This document shows positions 17,359 to 25,664 of a stretch of DNA of 64,000 nt, one piece after another. The stretch spans positions 310,001 through 374,000 of the forward strand of contig JAUVXV010000002.1 of the NCBI GenBank assembly GCA_030603365.1, written 5' to 3'. The stretch is from Candidatus Heimdallarchaeota archaeon. Lineage in GTDB: Archaea > Asgardarchaeota > Heimdallarchaeia > Heimdallarchaeales > Heimdallarchaeaceae. The position numbers and the translations under genes were made by a program. Numbering within the stretch: the first letter of the stretch is position 1; each line of letters starts with the position of its first letter. The notes beneath the pieces are model-generated. The model worked only from the letters and a program-made list of their open reading frames with translations. It was not told where the DNA came from and searched no databases.

Positions 17359-18186
17359 ATGAAGAAAAAAGCAGTATTTATTCTATCTTTGTTATGTCTA
17401 TCTATAGTTTCATTTACAATGAGTACTATACAAGCAGATTTTGAAATTAGTTATCAAGGTTTTACTTACTCAGATAACTTATCTCCAGGTGAATCAGTTG
17501 CTTGGGAGATTATGAAACTAGAAAAAGATGACCAATATGAATGGGAAATAAAACCAGGAATAACTATGGAGTTAGGCGACATCCTTAGAGTTAATATCAC
17601 AACAGATCCAGATGCATTAAACCTTACTACATTTGAAGAAATACACACCACAAATGAAGAATGGGCGAACTTCTATAAAAATGACGATTATCTAGGAAAC
17701 GATGCATCTGACCTAAACTGGGGTAGCTCTCTTTATCCTGGAGCTTTACTCTGGGGTCCAATATTCTGGATGTACTTTGTTCCTGTAATTCTGCAAAATG
17801 CCACAGCAAGTGTTGATTTCTTTGATTTTGTAGTACAGCATTTTGGAGTGTATGTATTTGATGATCCAGGTGGATCATATGATATTGAAAAGAAAGGCAA
17901 TTTATTAATAATATCTGCGGAGGTACATGCTGATATATCTGGTGGAATTTTTGGAGGAGATTATAAATTTGATTCATTCGTGGAAATTAGCTACAACGTT
18001 GAATGGGGTACTTTGGATAAACTAGAAATTGATGAAACCGTAGATAGTAGTGCAGGAAAAGAAACATTCAAATTAATACTTTTGAACACTATCAGTACTC
18101 AAAGCATTCCCTTTAATTGGACATATGGTATGATAGCTCTTTTTATTATTGGATTAGCATATATTCTAAGGAAAAAAATACATTAA
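17359..18186 (+). CDS. Secreted, C-terminally anchored surface protein
   Basis: Not a recognised family. It has a clear signal peptide (about 1-26), a 220-residue extracellular part rich in Trp, Asp and Gly, and a C-terminal membrane segment (MIALFIIGLAYIL) with a RKKIH tail. It opens with DFEISYQGFTYSDNLSPGESVAWEI, resembling repeated Asgard surface proteins of similar size. It is monocistronic and followed by a hairpin terminator. Confidence 0.65.
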   Translation: MKKKAVFILSLLCLSIVSFTMSTIQADFEISYQGFTYSDNLSPGESVAWEIMKLEKDDQYEWEIKPGITMELGDILRVNITTDPDALNLTTFEEIHTTNEEWANFYKNDDYLGNDASDLNWGSSLYPGALLWGPIFWMYFVPVILQNATASVDFFDFVVQHFGVYVFDDPGGSYDIEKKGNLLIISAEVHADISGGIFGGDYKFDSFVEISYNVEWGTLDKLEIDETVDSSAGKETFKLILLNTISTQSIPFNWTYGMIALFIIGLAYILRKKIH

Positions 18187-18190
18187 AAGG

Positions 18191-18235
18191 AAAAAAAGGT
18201 TAATATTTTCTCCCTTTTTTTTATTATTTTTAAAA
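18191..18235 (+). terminator. Hairpin plus T-run terminator
   Basis: AAAAAAAGG (18191-18199) pairs with CCTTTTTTT (18213-18221) around a 13-base loop, and T-rich sequence follows. It lies just after the surface-protein stop. Confidence 0.6.
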
Positions 18236-18333
18236 AATCTATTGTACCATAGTTGATGGTCTTGTAAAAAAATCTCCAAATTAGAAGAGAAACAGAAAAA
18301 GAGAATATTCAAGAAACTTGTGGGGAAGAGGAA

Positions 18334-19065
18334 TTAACTTCCTTCCCAATCAGTTTTCAACATTTGATCTTTATCCTCTGGGACAACTGGGTCTACATAA
18401 TAAGCGATTTTTCCAGCCCATCTGACCTCTCCTGTTCTATAAATTGGATTGGATCTGATATTTCGTAAGGTTGAAACTGGGATATTGTATTTCATACTTA
18501 ATGTTTTCAATGATGAAAAGGGATTATCAAATTCTCCAAATAACCTACGGATAAGACCTCTTTTGCTTTCTTCGATCATCAAATTTCCATTTTCATCAAC
18601 AGCATAACCAAAGGGTGGTCGAGACATGACTTTCTTATCATTAATTCTTCGTAACATTCCTTTGTATCGCTTTTCACGATATTTTTCCAGTTCCATTTCC
18701 CCGAATAAATCTTTAACTCTTGCAATCGCTTTGTTATCTTCATCATCCAAACAGACAATTGATAGTTCTTTTTTCTTGAGTAGAATTCTAATATAACCTA
18801 AAACGTCAACATCCCTGGATAATCTATCTCTGGATTGACTCCATAATTCATCAAATTCATCATTTTCAGTCATCCTCAATATTTCTAGAAAGCCTTCTCT
18901 ATATTCAGGATCACTGTCTCCAGGGCAATCTTCATCTCGAACAATCTTTACAATTTCTCGATCCCCAGCTTGGTAAATTTTTGCTGAAACATCATCAATT
19001 TGTGTTTCCAATCCTGATTCTTGATCAGCAGTTGAAGTTCGAACATATACAACACAACGAATCAT
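18334..19065 (-). CDS. Serine recombinase (resolvase N-terminal plus Recombinase domain)
   Basis: The N-terminal part has the serine-recombinase active site: YVRTS with Ser11, then a DEDCPGDSDPEYREGF segment and WSQSRDRLSRD carrying the active-site arginines. A Recombinase-type domain follows (PPFGYAVDENG near 152 and LRNIRSNPIYRTGEVRW near 206). At 243 residues it lacks the zinc ribbon and long coiled coil of large serine integrases, so it is a compact form. It is last in a minus-strand group with two small genes and a GTPase. Two adjacent inverted repeats lie just upstream of its start. It likely cuts and rejoins DNA at paired sites; the partner site is unknown. Confidence 0.85.
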   Translation of the reverse strand: MIRCVVYVRTSTADQESGLETQIDDVSAKIYQAGDREIVKIVRDEDCPGDSDPEYREGFLEILRMTENDEFDELWSQSRDRLSRDVDVLGYIRILLKKKELSIVCLDDEDNKAIARVKDLFGEMELEKYREKRYKGMLRRINDKKVMSRPPFGYAVDENGNLMIEESKRGLIRRLFGEFDNPFSSLKTLSMKYNIPVSTLRNIRSNPIYRTGEVRWAGKIAYYVDPVVPEDKDQMLKTDWEGS

Positions 19066-19068
19066 AAT

Positions 19069-19105
19069 AACCTTGTTAAGAAGGTTTAGACCTTCACTAA
19101 AAGGT
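19069..19105. promoter_or_regulatory. Two adjacent inverted repeats upstream of the recombinase gene
   Basis: AACCTT-6-AAGGTT (19069-19086) is followed by ACCTT-6-AAGGT (19090-19105); the two centres are about 20 bases apart. The array begins 4 bases before the recombinase ATG. It could be an operator or a recombination site. On the minus strand AAGG at the right spacing may also act as a ribosome binding site. Confidence 0.5.
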
Positions 19106-19131
19106 ATGTACTACTGGACAACATATGAAAC

Positions 19132-19581
19132 TTATCTTTCGTCGAAAACCACTTGTTCAACAAGCCTTTTATCTTGTTTTTTAGTTAGATAGCGATAAAT
19201 GAAATACTCCACCTTCTCAATTGATTCATCATAATTAAGAGGTAGTTCTCGTCCACTTTCCTTAAGATGGATTAATCTTTGTCTTAATAGACTCAAAGTA
19301 AGAGCAACAGTTCGATTTCTTTCATAAAGCTCATTCGCTTTTAATCGAATTAGAGCATACTCTTGAAATAAACTAGAATACTCTCTACTTAATTCTTGGA
19401 ATATTTTTTCATCTTCAGCTCTTTTATTAGAAAGATCATTCATGTCCCAATCAGTTAGTTCGTCAGGTATAATCTCCAAATAATAAAGATAATAAGCTAA
19501 ATCACTTGCAAGAATATTTTCATCCTCACATGGAATTTTGTCCTTGAATTTAATATTGAACCTTGTAGTATTTATTTTCAT
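19132..19581 (-). CDS. Helical protein of unknown function (149 aa)
   Basis: Not recognised. After a short beta-like start (INTTRFNIKF) it is strongly helical and charged, with probable coiled coil around 50-120 (RAEDEKIFQELSREYSSL, then RLIHLKESG). It overlaps the preceding gene by 4 bases, so the two are translationally coupled. No DNA-binding or enzyme motif is seen. The neighbouring recombinase suggests an accessory role, but that is inference. Confidence 0.55.
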   Translation of the reverse strand: MKINTTRFNIKFKDKIPCEDENILASDLAYYLYYLEIIPDELTDWDMNDLSNKRAEDEKIFQELSREYSSLFQEYALIRLKANELYERNRTVALTLSLLRQRLIHLKESGRELPLNYDESIEKVEYFIYRYLTKKQDKRLVEQVVFDER

Positions 19582-19955
19582 TGAATAGTCTCCCCACCTA
19601 AATCTTTGACAATTTGCTCAATTTTTATCACAGTGTTATAATCTTGATTATATTCCTCTAGAGCATCTCTAAGTATCTCAACATGGTCATTAATTTTTTG
19701 TAAATCATCTATTCGTTCCTTTAATCTAAATGCAAATTCTCCATATTTCATTACTCCTAGAAAAAAATCCCTGAAACTTTTTTCTTGTGAGTGAGCATAG
19801 TTTTTTTTCCAAGCATGGAAAATAATACTCATCACTTTTGGATACTTTGCTAAAATTTGTTTTTCTTGAATTTTGTTCTTCTGAGCATAATTCTTTATTC
19901 TTCTGCTCTGAGTAATATTAAAGGTAAGTTGTTTAATGGTTTTCATACCATTCAA
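19578..19955 (-). CDS. Helical protein of unknown function (125 aa)
   Basis: Not recognised. A basic N-terminal half (LTFNITQSRRIKNYAQKNK, HAWKKNYAHSQEKS) is followed by a helical C-terminal half with coiled-coil character (LKERIDDLQKINDHVEILRD). The basic half may bind nucleic acid. Its stop overlaps the start of the 149-residue gene by 4 bases. Confidence 0.55.
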   Translation of the reverse strand: MNGMKTIKQLTFNITQSRRIKNYAQKNKIQEKQILAKYPKVMSIIFHAWKKNYAHSQEKSFRDFFLGVMKYGEFAFRLKERIDDLQKINDHVEILRDALEEYNQDYNTVIKIEQIVKDLGGETIQ

Positions 19956-20006
19956 GTAAAAGTCTGATGCAAAATAGATAAAGATTTAGTTAGTTTGAGT
20001 GGTCTA

Positions 20007-20699
20007 TCATCTGTAAGTCTGCATTGCAAGATAATTAAAAATAATAGTTAATGGTAATTCGTAGCAGTCTGCATGAAAATTAGAGGTTTCATAGAAGAGG
20101 AGCTCTCTGTCAACAATAGATGAGTATACTATGCGTTCTGCAACTTCTTTTCCTAGATACACTCCTTTACTCTTCAGGTCAGATTTATTAATAAAGACAA
20201 TGACTGGAATATTCCTTTGTTTTCTTGCTTCTTCTATATTCACCATTTCAAGATAGTGGACAATTTTCTCTAGTGAGGATATATTGGTACCATCAGCCAT
20301 AATTACTACAAGATCTGCACCTTTAATGGCTATTTCTTGCATAAAATCAAAGCGTTCTTGACCTGCAGGATCATTAAAAACAACTTGAAATGCTGAATCA
20401 ATCGATTCAAAATCAAGGGTTTCGATCTGTTCGTATTTTCTTAAAATCACTTTGTTAAAACGGGTTAGTACAATAACAGAGTTTACAACATTCAGAGAAA
20501 TAGTTGTTGTACTAGAAGTGAAATTATTATATCTTAAAGGAGTAAAATCCAAATTATTACTGACTTCTTTGAATAGTCTTCTAGCTACATCATTTTTTTC
20601 TATATTTCCAAACATAGCTTCAAGAAAAGTAGTTTTGCCAGACCCTGTAGTTCCTAGAATAGTAATTTTCTTAAGTGTTAGATGGGTCATCAAATTCAT
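20007..20699 (-). CDS. Ras-superfamily small GTPase
   Basis: A 230-residue small GTPase with all nucleotide motifs: G1 GTTGSGKT (16-23), a Thr-rich G2 region (61-67), G3 DPAGQE (110-115), G4 NKSD (171-174) and a G5-like ETSN. The DPAGQE replaces the DTAGQE of Ras and Rab. There is no C-terminal lipidation Cys and no N-terminal membrane helix, so it is probably cytosolic. It opens the minus-strand group that ends in the serine recombinase; the 51-base gap leaves co-transcription likely but unproven. ATG at 20690 is a possible alternative start. Confidence 0.8.
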   Translation of the reverse strand: MNLMTHLTLKKITILGTTGSGKTTFLEAMFGNIEKNDVARRLFKEVSNNLDFTPLRYNNFTSSTTTISLNVVNSVIVLTRFNKVILRKYEQIETLDFESIDSAFQVVFNDPAGQERFDFMQEIAIKGADLVVIMADGTNISSLEKIVHYLEMVNIEEARKQRNIPVIVFINKSDLKSKGVYLGKEVAERIVYSSIVDRELLFYETSNFHADCYELPLTIIFNYLAMQTYR

Positions 20700-20840
20700 T
20701 ACAGTTACTCCTACAGCAAAGCAGTTCTTATCTTAATAATCAAGAAAAAAATCCTTTATAAGAAGTCTGATAGTACAATCGGAAGGAAAATAAACCAAAT
20801 GAAAAACAAGATAGATTTTTATTGAATCTGTCCCCACACT

Positions 20841-21887
20841 TTATTCTACATAATAGATAGATTGTCTAGCGTCTCGAAGATGAGGTCTCTGATTAATGAC
20901 ACTTTTACCTTTGAGAATAGCAAGAGCATTTCTAACAGTACGATTCGGTAAACCTGTACTTTCAATTAATTCCTTTTGTGTCATCTCACCTTCAGTTAAA
21001 AGAAGTTTGAAAATGTATTTTGCAGAAGGGGGAACCCCTTGAAGATTTCTCAAATCAAGTTCTACCAGACGATTACGAAGTTTTGCTAGAATATTCTTTT
21101 TAGCTTGAAATCTCATGATTTTAGCAGTAGAGGATGACTTTCGGAGTAGAATTTCATCATCAACCCCTAGTCGTAATTGGCCATCAATAATTGCCTCGAT
21201 GGGTGATCTTGATTTCACATTGACAAGCTTTATTTCTGAATCTAATGGTAAAACTAAAGGAATATGGTCTTTACTTAAAGGATTAACAGGAACGATGATT
21301 ATAACATCAGGATTTCCAAAGGCTATAGGCCCTCCTGATGAGAGAGCATATCCTGTACTTCCTAATGCTGTTGATATTATTAAACCATCTGCCCTCCCAC
21401 GATATAATTGGTTCTTATTTATCATTAGAGTATAATTCATTAATAGTGCTGAATCTTTAGGAAAAATTGCTATTTCATTCAAAGCAGGAACAGGCAGATT
21501 ACTTTTCATATCTTGAAACACGACTTGATTATAATTATCAACATCATATTTTCTTGAAAGTAATGCTTGTAATGTTTCCCTCACATTTAGAGGGTTTATC
21601 TCAGTGAAAAAACTTATGCTTTCAGCTGTTGCTGATACAACAGGAATAGTATTTCTACTTAGGAAAATAGCTCTCAGAAATGTACCAGTTCCACCAATAG
21701 CAATCAAACAATTAATCCGTTGAGTTGAGAAATCTTGAATCTCATTCTGCCAGTTGTCCTCAGTTAGCTCTTTATCTTGTAGTTCAATAATATCTAAAGA
21801 AGGGTTCAACTCTAATAGAACTTCTTGGATTTCTTGAGCAAATTCTTTCGAAGTCTTTTCTTCTGCAATATAAAGAGCTAAATTCAT
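20841..21887 (-). CDS. NAD-kinase-like protein with C-terminal winged helix
   Basis: Residues 1-280 (numbered from a TTG at 21899; the ATG at 21887 is residue 5 and my preferred start) match NAD kinase: a GGTGTF nucleotide loop (69-74), the NE pair (141-142) and the DGLIISTALGSTGY motif (171-184). In NAD kinases the first motif is GGDGT and its Asp is catalytic; here it is Thr71. Residues 293-350 form a winged helix-turn-helix with recognition helix near NRTVRNALAILKGK and a wing near QRPHLRDARQSIYYV. It is divergent from nadA-nadC, so a NAD(P)-sensing repressor is a reasonable inference. It could also retain kinase activity through another residue. Confidence 0.8.
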   Translation of the reverse strand: MNLALYIAEEKTSKEFAQEIQEVLLELNPSLDIIELQDKELTEDNWQNEIQDFSTQRINCLIAIGGTGTFLRAIFLSRNTIPVVSATAESISFFTEINPLNVRETLQALLSRKYDVDNYNQVVFQDMKSNLPVPALNEIAIFPKDSALLMNYTLMINKNQLYRGRADGLIISTALGSTGYALSSGGPIAFGNPDVIIIVPVNPLSKDHIPLVLPLDSEIKLVNVKSRSPIEAIIDGQLRLGVDDEILLRKSSSTAKIMRFQAKKNILAKLRNRLVELDLRNLQGVPPSAKYIFKLLLTEGEMTQKELIESTGLPNRTVRNALAILKGKSVINQRPHLRDARQSIYYVE

Positions 21888-22145
21888 TTTTATCAACAAA
21901 TTTCTACTTATTTTAACAACTATGTAAATGATTTATTTATACTTATGCTCTGTTAATCTTATCAAGTCAATTTTATGTATATGCAATACAGAATGAAGTT
22001 AAAAGAGGAATTCGAAAATAATTATGAGAAAAAAATAGGCAAACCTTGCTTCTTTATTAGCACTTCAACCTTTAAAACATGAACTAGTTGTAATTTAGTA
22101 TCAGTGGAAACATTTTTCGTTCATTTTTGTCCTTAAACAAACACT

Positions 22146-22155
22146 CTTTAAATAC
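22146..22155 (+). promoter_or_regulatory. TATA box of nadA-nadC
   Basis: CTTTAAATAC lies 28 bases before the nadA ATG at 22184. An 8-base palindrome AACTAGTT occurs at 22082-22089 in the same gap; no stronger operator is visible. Confidence 0.5.
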
Positions 22156-22183
22156 AAGATGACAGAATTGTTCCCGACAGAAG

Positions 22184-23209
22184 ATGGTTGTAATAGAAGA
22201 GGCTCCTAAAGTAGTTAAAGAAAATATTTTTTCATTAGAGCAAGAAGTAGAACGCTTATATTCAAAATTAGGCAAATTGGGATGGAGTAAGAGTGCATGT
22301 GAATCTATAGCACCATTTACTCTGAAGATTAACACAATTAAAAAAGAAAAAGGTATTAAGATATTTGCTCATTCTTATCAAACAGCTGATATCGTTTTTG
22401 GTATTGCTGATATTGTGGGAGATTCTCTAGCATTAGCAAAGAAAGCAACAACTGTCAAAGAAGATACTATCCTGTTTTGTGGCGTTGATTTCATGGCTGA
22501 ATCAGTTAAAATTCTCAGTCCCGAGAAAACTGTAATTGTTCCCGAACGAGGTAGAGACTGCACTTTAGCAGATTCCATAATAGCTGATGATGTAAGAAAG
22601 CTGAAGATAGAAAATCCAGGAGTTCCTGTGATATGCTATGTGAATACAAATGCAGATGTTAAAGCAGAATCAGATATTTGCTGTACTTCCGCAAATGCAA
22701 AAAGAATTATTGAAAAAGTTAACACAGACACGGTAATTTTCATCCCTGATGAGAATATGGGGAAGAATCTCGCTAAAATTACTGGGAAGACCATTATCAC
22801 TTGGCCAGGTTATTGTAGAACACACGATGCAGTTACCCTAAAAAGACTAAATGCACTTTTGAAGGATAAAGATGTCAAAACCTTTGCTCATCTTGAATGC
22901 AAACCAGAAATAATTGAGAATGTAGATTATTATGGAGGGACTAGTGATATGCACAAATATGCAGAAGAAGGAGCAAATGGTGAGAAAGTTCTCTATGTAA
23001 CTGAACAAGGGTTCATAGATAGAATGAAAGTTGAATATCCTAATGTTGAGTTCGTTGACAGTAAAATGTTCTGTGTTAGCATGAAAAGAAATGATCTGAT
23101 ATCTACTTTGAATGCTCTTGAGAACCCAACTGAAGATAATATCATTGAACTTGAAGAAGATATCCGTAAAAGAGCTTATAGAGCAGTGAACAACATGCTC
23201 AAATACTAA
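22184..23209 (+). CDS. nadA: Quinolinate synthase NadA
   Basis: A 341-residue quinolinate synthase, which condenses iminoaspartate with dihydroxyacetone phosphate in NAD synthesis. Three cluster ligands are visible: Cys126 (RDCTLADS), Cys239 (LECKPEI) and Cys297 (MFCVSMK). The FAHSYQTADIV substrate segment and MAESVKILSPEKTV are also characteristic. nadC follows after 17 bases, and the NAD-kinase-like regulator candidate lies divergently upstream. No aspartate oxidase or dehydrogenase gene is present in the window. Confidence 0.93.
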   Translation: MVVIEEAPKVVKENIFSLEQEVERLYSKLGKLGWSKSACESIAPFTLKINTIKKEKGIKIFAHSYQTADIVFGIADIVGDSLALAKKATTVKEDTILFCGVDFMAESVKILSPEKTVIVPERGRDCTLADSIIADDVRKLKIENPGVPVICYVNTNADVKAESDICCTSANAKRIIEKVNTDTVIFIPDENMGKNLAKITGKTIITWPGYCRTHDAVTLKRLNALLKDKDVKTFAHLECKPEIIENVDYYGGTSDMHKYAEEGANGEKVLYVTEQGFIDRMKVEYPNVEFVDSKMFCVSMKRNDLISTLNALENPTEDNIIELEEDIRKRAYRAVNNMLKY

Positions 23210-23226
23210 TTTACTAGTGTATTGCT

Positions 23227-24063
23227 ATGATTCCTGTTATTCTAATCGATGAAGATATTAAGAAGTGGATAGAAGAAGACATACCTTATTGGGATGTTAC
23301 AACATCACTTCTCCCAGAAGGTAAAGCTGAAGGAAAGATCTATTCAAAACAAGAAGGTACCGTTGCTGGATTATTTGTTGTAAAAAGAATTTTTGAACTT
23401 CTAGGAGCTGAGTTTGTTTCACTTGTAGATGAAGGTAAAGAAGTGGAGAAAAAGACTCCAATTGCAGCTGTTAAAGGTGATATTCATTCTCTTTTACAAG
23501 CAGAACGGGTAGCTTTGAATATTCTTGGAAGAATGTCTGGAATTGCAACACAGACCTCGAAAATGCTTAAAATTGCAAAAGAAGGGAATCCTAATCTTCG
23601 AATTTGTGGAACTAGAAAAGTTGTACCTGGATTAAGTAAATATGACAAATATGCAATAATTATGGGTGGAGGAGATACACATCGTTTCAATCTATCCGAT
23701 ATGATACTCTTAAAAGAGAATCATTTGATTGCATTCCAATCAATTACTGAAGCCATTACTACAGCCAAACAGAAAACTAGTTTTAGTAAGAAGATAGAGG
23801 TTGAGGTTCAAAACGAGGGGCAAGCTATTGAAGCAGCTAAAGCTGGAGCTGATATTATCATGCTCGATAATTTCTCACCAGAGCAAGCAAACCAAACAAT
23901 ATCAAAAATCGCAGATATTAACTCACGAATACTTTTCGAATTAAGTGGTAATATAACTTTAGAGAATCTTAGCAAATACGCTCTTAAGGGTGTAGATCTA
24001 ATCTCATCTGGATCTCTAACTCATTCTGTGAAAAATTTTGATGTTACTATGCTTATTGAATAA
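23227..24063 (+). CDS. nadC: Nicotinate-nucleotide diphosphorylase (quinolinate phosphoribosyltransferase)
   Basis: NadC converts quinolinate and PRPP to nicotinate mononucleotide. Family signatures are LNILGRMSGIAT (about 97), GTRKVVPGLSKYDKYA (about 127), GGGDTHRFNLSDMILLKENH (about 147) and VEVQNEGQA with IMLDNFSPE. The usual Asn-His-Arg of GGGxNHR is Thr-His-Arg here, a small deviation. It is the second gene of the nadA-nadC operon and converges on the M42 peptidase gene. Confidence 0.93.
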   Translation: MIPVILIDEDIKKWIEEDIPYWDVTTSLLPEGKAEGKIYSKQEGTVAGLFVVKRIFELLGAEFVSLVDEGKEVEKKTPIAAVKGDIHSLLQAERVALNILGRMSGIATQTSKMLKIAKEGNPNLRICGTRKVVPGLSKYDKYAIIMGGGDTHRFNLSDMILLKENHLIAFQSITEAITTAKQKTSFSKKIEVEVQNEGQAIEAAKAGADIIMLDNFSPEQANQTISKIADINSRILFELSGNITLENLSKYALKGVDLISSGSLTHSVKNFDVTMLIE

Positions 24064-24075
24064 AAAGAAAAGAAA

Positions 24076-25155
24076 TTAGACAGGTATGAAACTGTCTCCT
24101 TCTTTAATAGATTTTATAAATTCAACTACAAGAAGTACAATGTTTTTTACATCATCTAAACATACAATTTCAGATGCTGTATGCATATATCTATTTGGTA
24201 TCGCCAACAATCCTGTAGCTGCACCAGAAAGTTGTATGGCATTAGCATCAGTTCCTGTTCCTCTAGGGGCAGCATTTTTCTGATAAGGAATATCGTTCTC
24301 CTCAGCTATTTTGAAAAGTTTTGTAACAACAACTGGGTTGAAATTAGGTCCGATTGAAATGATAGGACCACCACCAAGTTTTGTATCCCCAACTAGCTTC
24401 TTTTCTATTTCAGGAGCGTCAGCAGCAAAACCAACATCAAAAGCTAATCCAATATCTGGCTTAATTGCTTCAGCAGCAATATGGGCTCCTCTCAAACCTA
24501 TTTCTTCTTGAACGGTAGAAACACCATATACTCCAGAATAGAAATCTTTGTCCTTTGCTAATTCTATCATGATTTCAGCTACTATGAAAGAGCCTATAGC
24601 ATCATCAAAACCAGCTGCAACTGCAAAGTTATTTTTACCTAGTTTTGCATAACCATAATCAAAAACTGCAAAATCACCTACATCTACATATTTCTTAGCT
24701 TCTTCTTCATCCTTGCAACCTATATCGATAAATAATTTCTCCATTTCAGGAGCTTTCTTCCTTTCATCTGGTTTCATTAAATGGATTGCTTTTTTGCCAA
24801 TAACGCCAAGAAGTTCACCCTTCTCTGAAATAACACGAACTCTTTTGCCAGGGAGGGTAGAAGTATCAAATCCACCTAGAGGAAGAATCCAGAGGAAACC
24901 TTTCTCATCAATATAAGAGATTTGAAAACCAATTTGATCAATATGACCTGCCAACATTATTTTGAATTTGCTTTCAGGGTTTATGATAGCACAAACATTT
25001 CCAACTTTATCAACTTCTATCTTGTCTACTTCATTTTCAAGATAAGTCTTTACTACACGTTGAGCAGGAAATTCATAACCTGTAGCTCTTGGTGTTGTTA
25101 CTAGTTTTTTTAGAAATTCTTCATTTAGTTCATAACTCAAAGTTAACACCTTCAA
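24076..25155 (-). CDS. M42-family aminopeptidase
   Basis: A 359-residue M42 glutamyl/tetrahedral aminopeptidase. Zinc ligands are visible: LAGHIDQIG (His), GFDDAIGSF (Asp), QEEIGLRGA (catalytic Glu and metal Glu), AFDVGFAAD (Asp) and HTASEIVC (His). Members form tetrahedral dodecamers that trim peptides in the cytoplasm. Its own start is separated from the next gene by a promoter-sized gap. The downstream nadC gene converges. Confidence 0.9.
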   Translation of the reverse strand: MKVLTLSYELNEEFLKKLVTTPRATGYEFPAQRVVKTYLENEVDKIEVDKVGNVCAIINPESKFKIMLAGHIDQIGFQISYIDEKGFLWILPLGGFDTSTLPGKRVRVISEKGELLGVIGKKAIHLMKPDERKKAPEMEKLFIDIGCKDEEEAKKYVDVGDFAVFDYGYAKLGKNNFAVAAGFDDAIGSFIVAEIMIELAKDKDFYSGVYGVSTVQEEIGLRGAHIAAEAIKPDIGLAFDVGFAADAPEIEKKLVGDTKLGGGPIISIGPNFNPVVVTKLFKIAEENDIPYQKNAAPRGTGTDANAIQLSGAATGLLAIPNRYMHTASEIVCLDDVKNIVLLVVEFIKSIKEGDSFIPV

Positions 25156-25286
25156 GTTTTCTTTTCAAAATTATTTTTAAAGATTTACTTAGCAATAAGA
25201 AAATTGGAAATAAGGTTAAGGAAGAATTCAATTCAGCTATTTTCACAAATGAAAAAAGTTAAGAAACCATATTCTTTTCAAAATTT

Positions 25287-25652
25287 ATGTCAGACATAGA
25301 GGTTGAAAGAACTCCAGATTTAAGCGAAAGTGTTGATAAGGATCAACAAAGAGAAGAGAAAATCTCAAAACTATTCAAAATTAGTAAAATCACAATTCTT
25401 GTTTCCTTATCAATTCTTTGGATTGTAACTGCAGTTCTAGGTCTTATAAGTCTCTGGAAAGGTCAGGGGATTTTGGAGACTCCTTGGGTGATCTTTGGTT
25501 TAGTATTAACTGTAGTAATAATAGTTTTGGTGGTAATTCCTCTTTTTAGAAGCCTTAGAGCTGATGTTAAGGAATTTAATAAGGAAAAAGCTGAAAAAGA
25601 AAGAAAAGAGAAAGAACTAAGTAAAGTTGAGGAAGAAATAGAGAAGGAATAA
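25287..25652 (+). CDS. Small membrane protein (2 TM, coiled coil)
   Basis: A 121-residue protein: charged N-terminus, two membrane segments (about 35-55 and 69-90), then a Lys/Glu-rich coiled coil (95-121). Not a recognised family. It converges with the sensor kinase gene, 12 bases apart. Confidence 0.55.
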   Translation: MSDIEVERTPDLSESVDKDQQREEKISKLFKISKITILVSLSILWIVTAVLGLISLWKGQGILETPWVIFGLVLTVVIIVLVVIPLFRSLRADVKEFNKEKAEKERKEKELSKVEEEIEKE

Positions 25653-25664
25653 AAAAGAACAGGT

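Noticed and set aside
17627..17977. A 116-codon antisense frame over the surface-protein gene
   Set aside because: It lies within a well-supported gene and has low-complexity composition typical of an antisense shadow.
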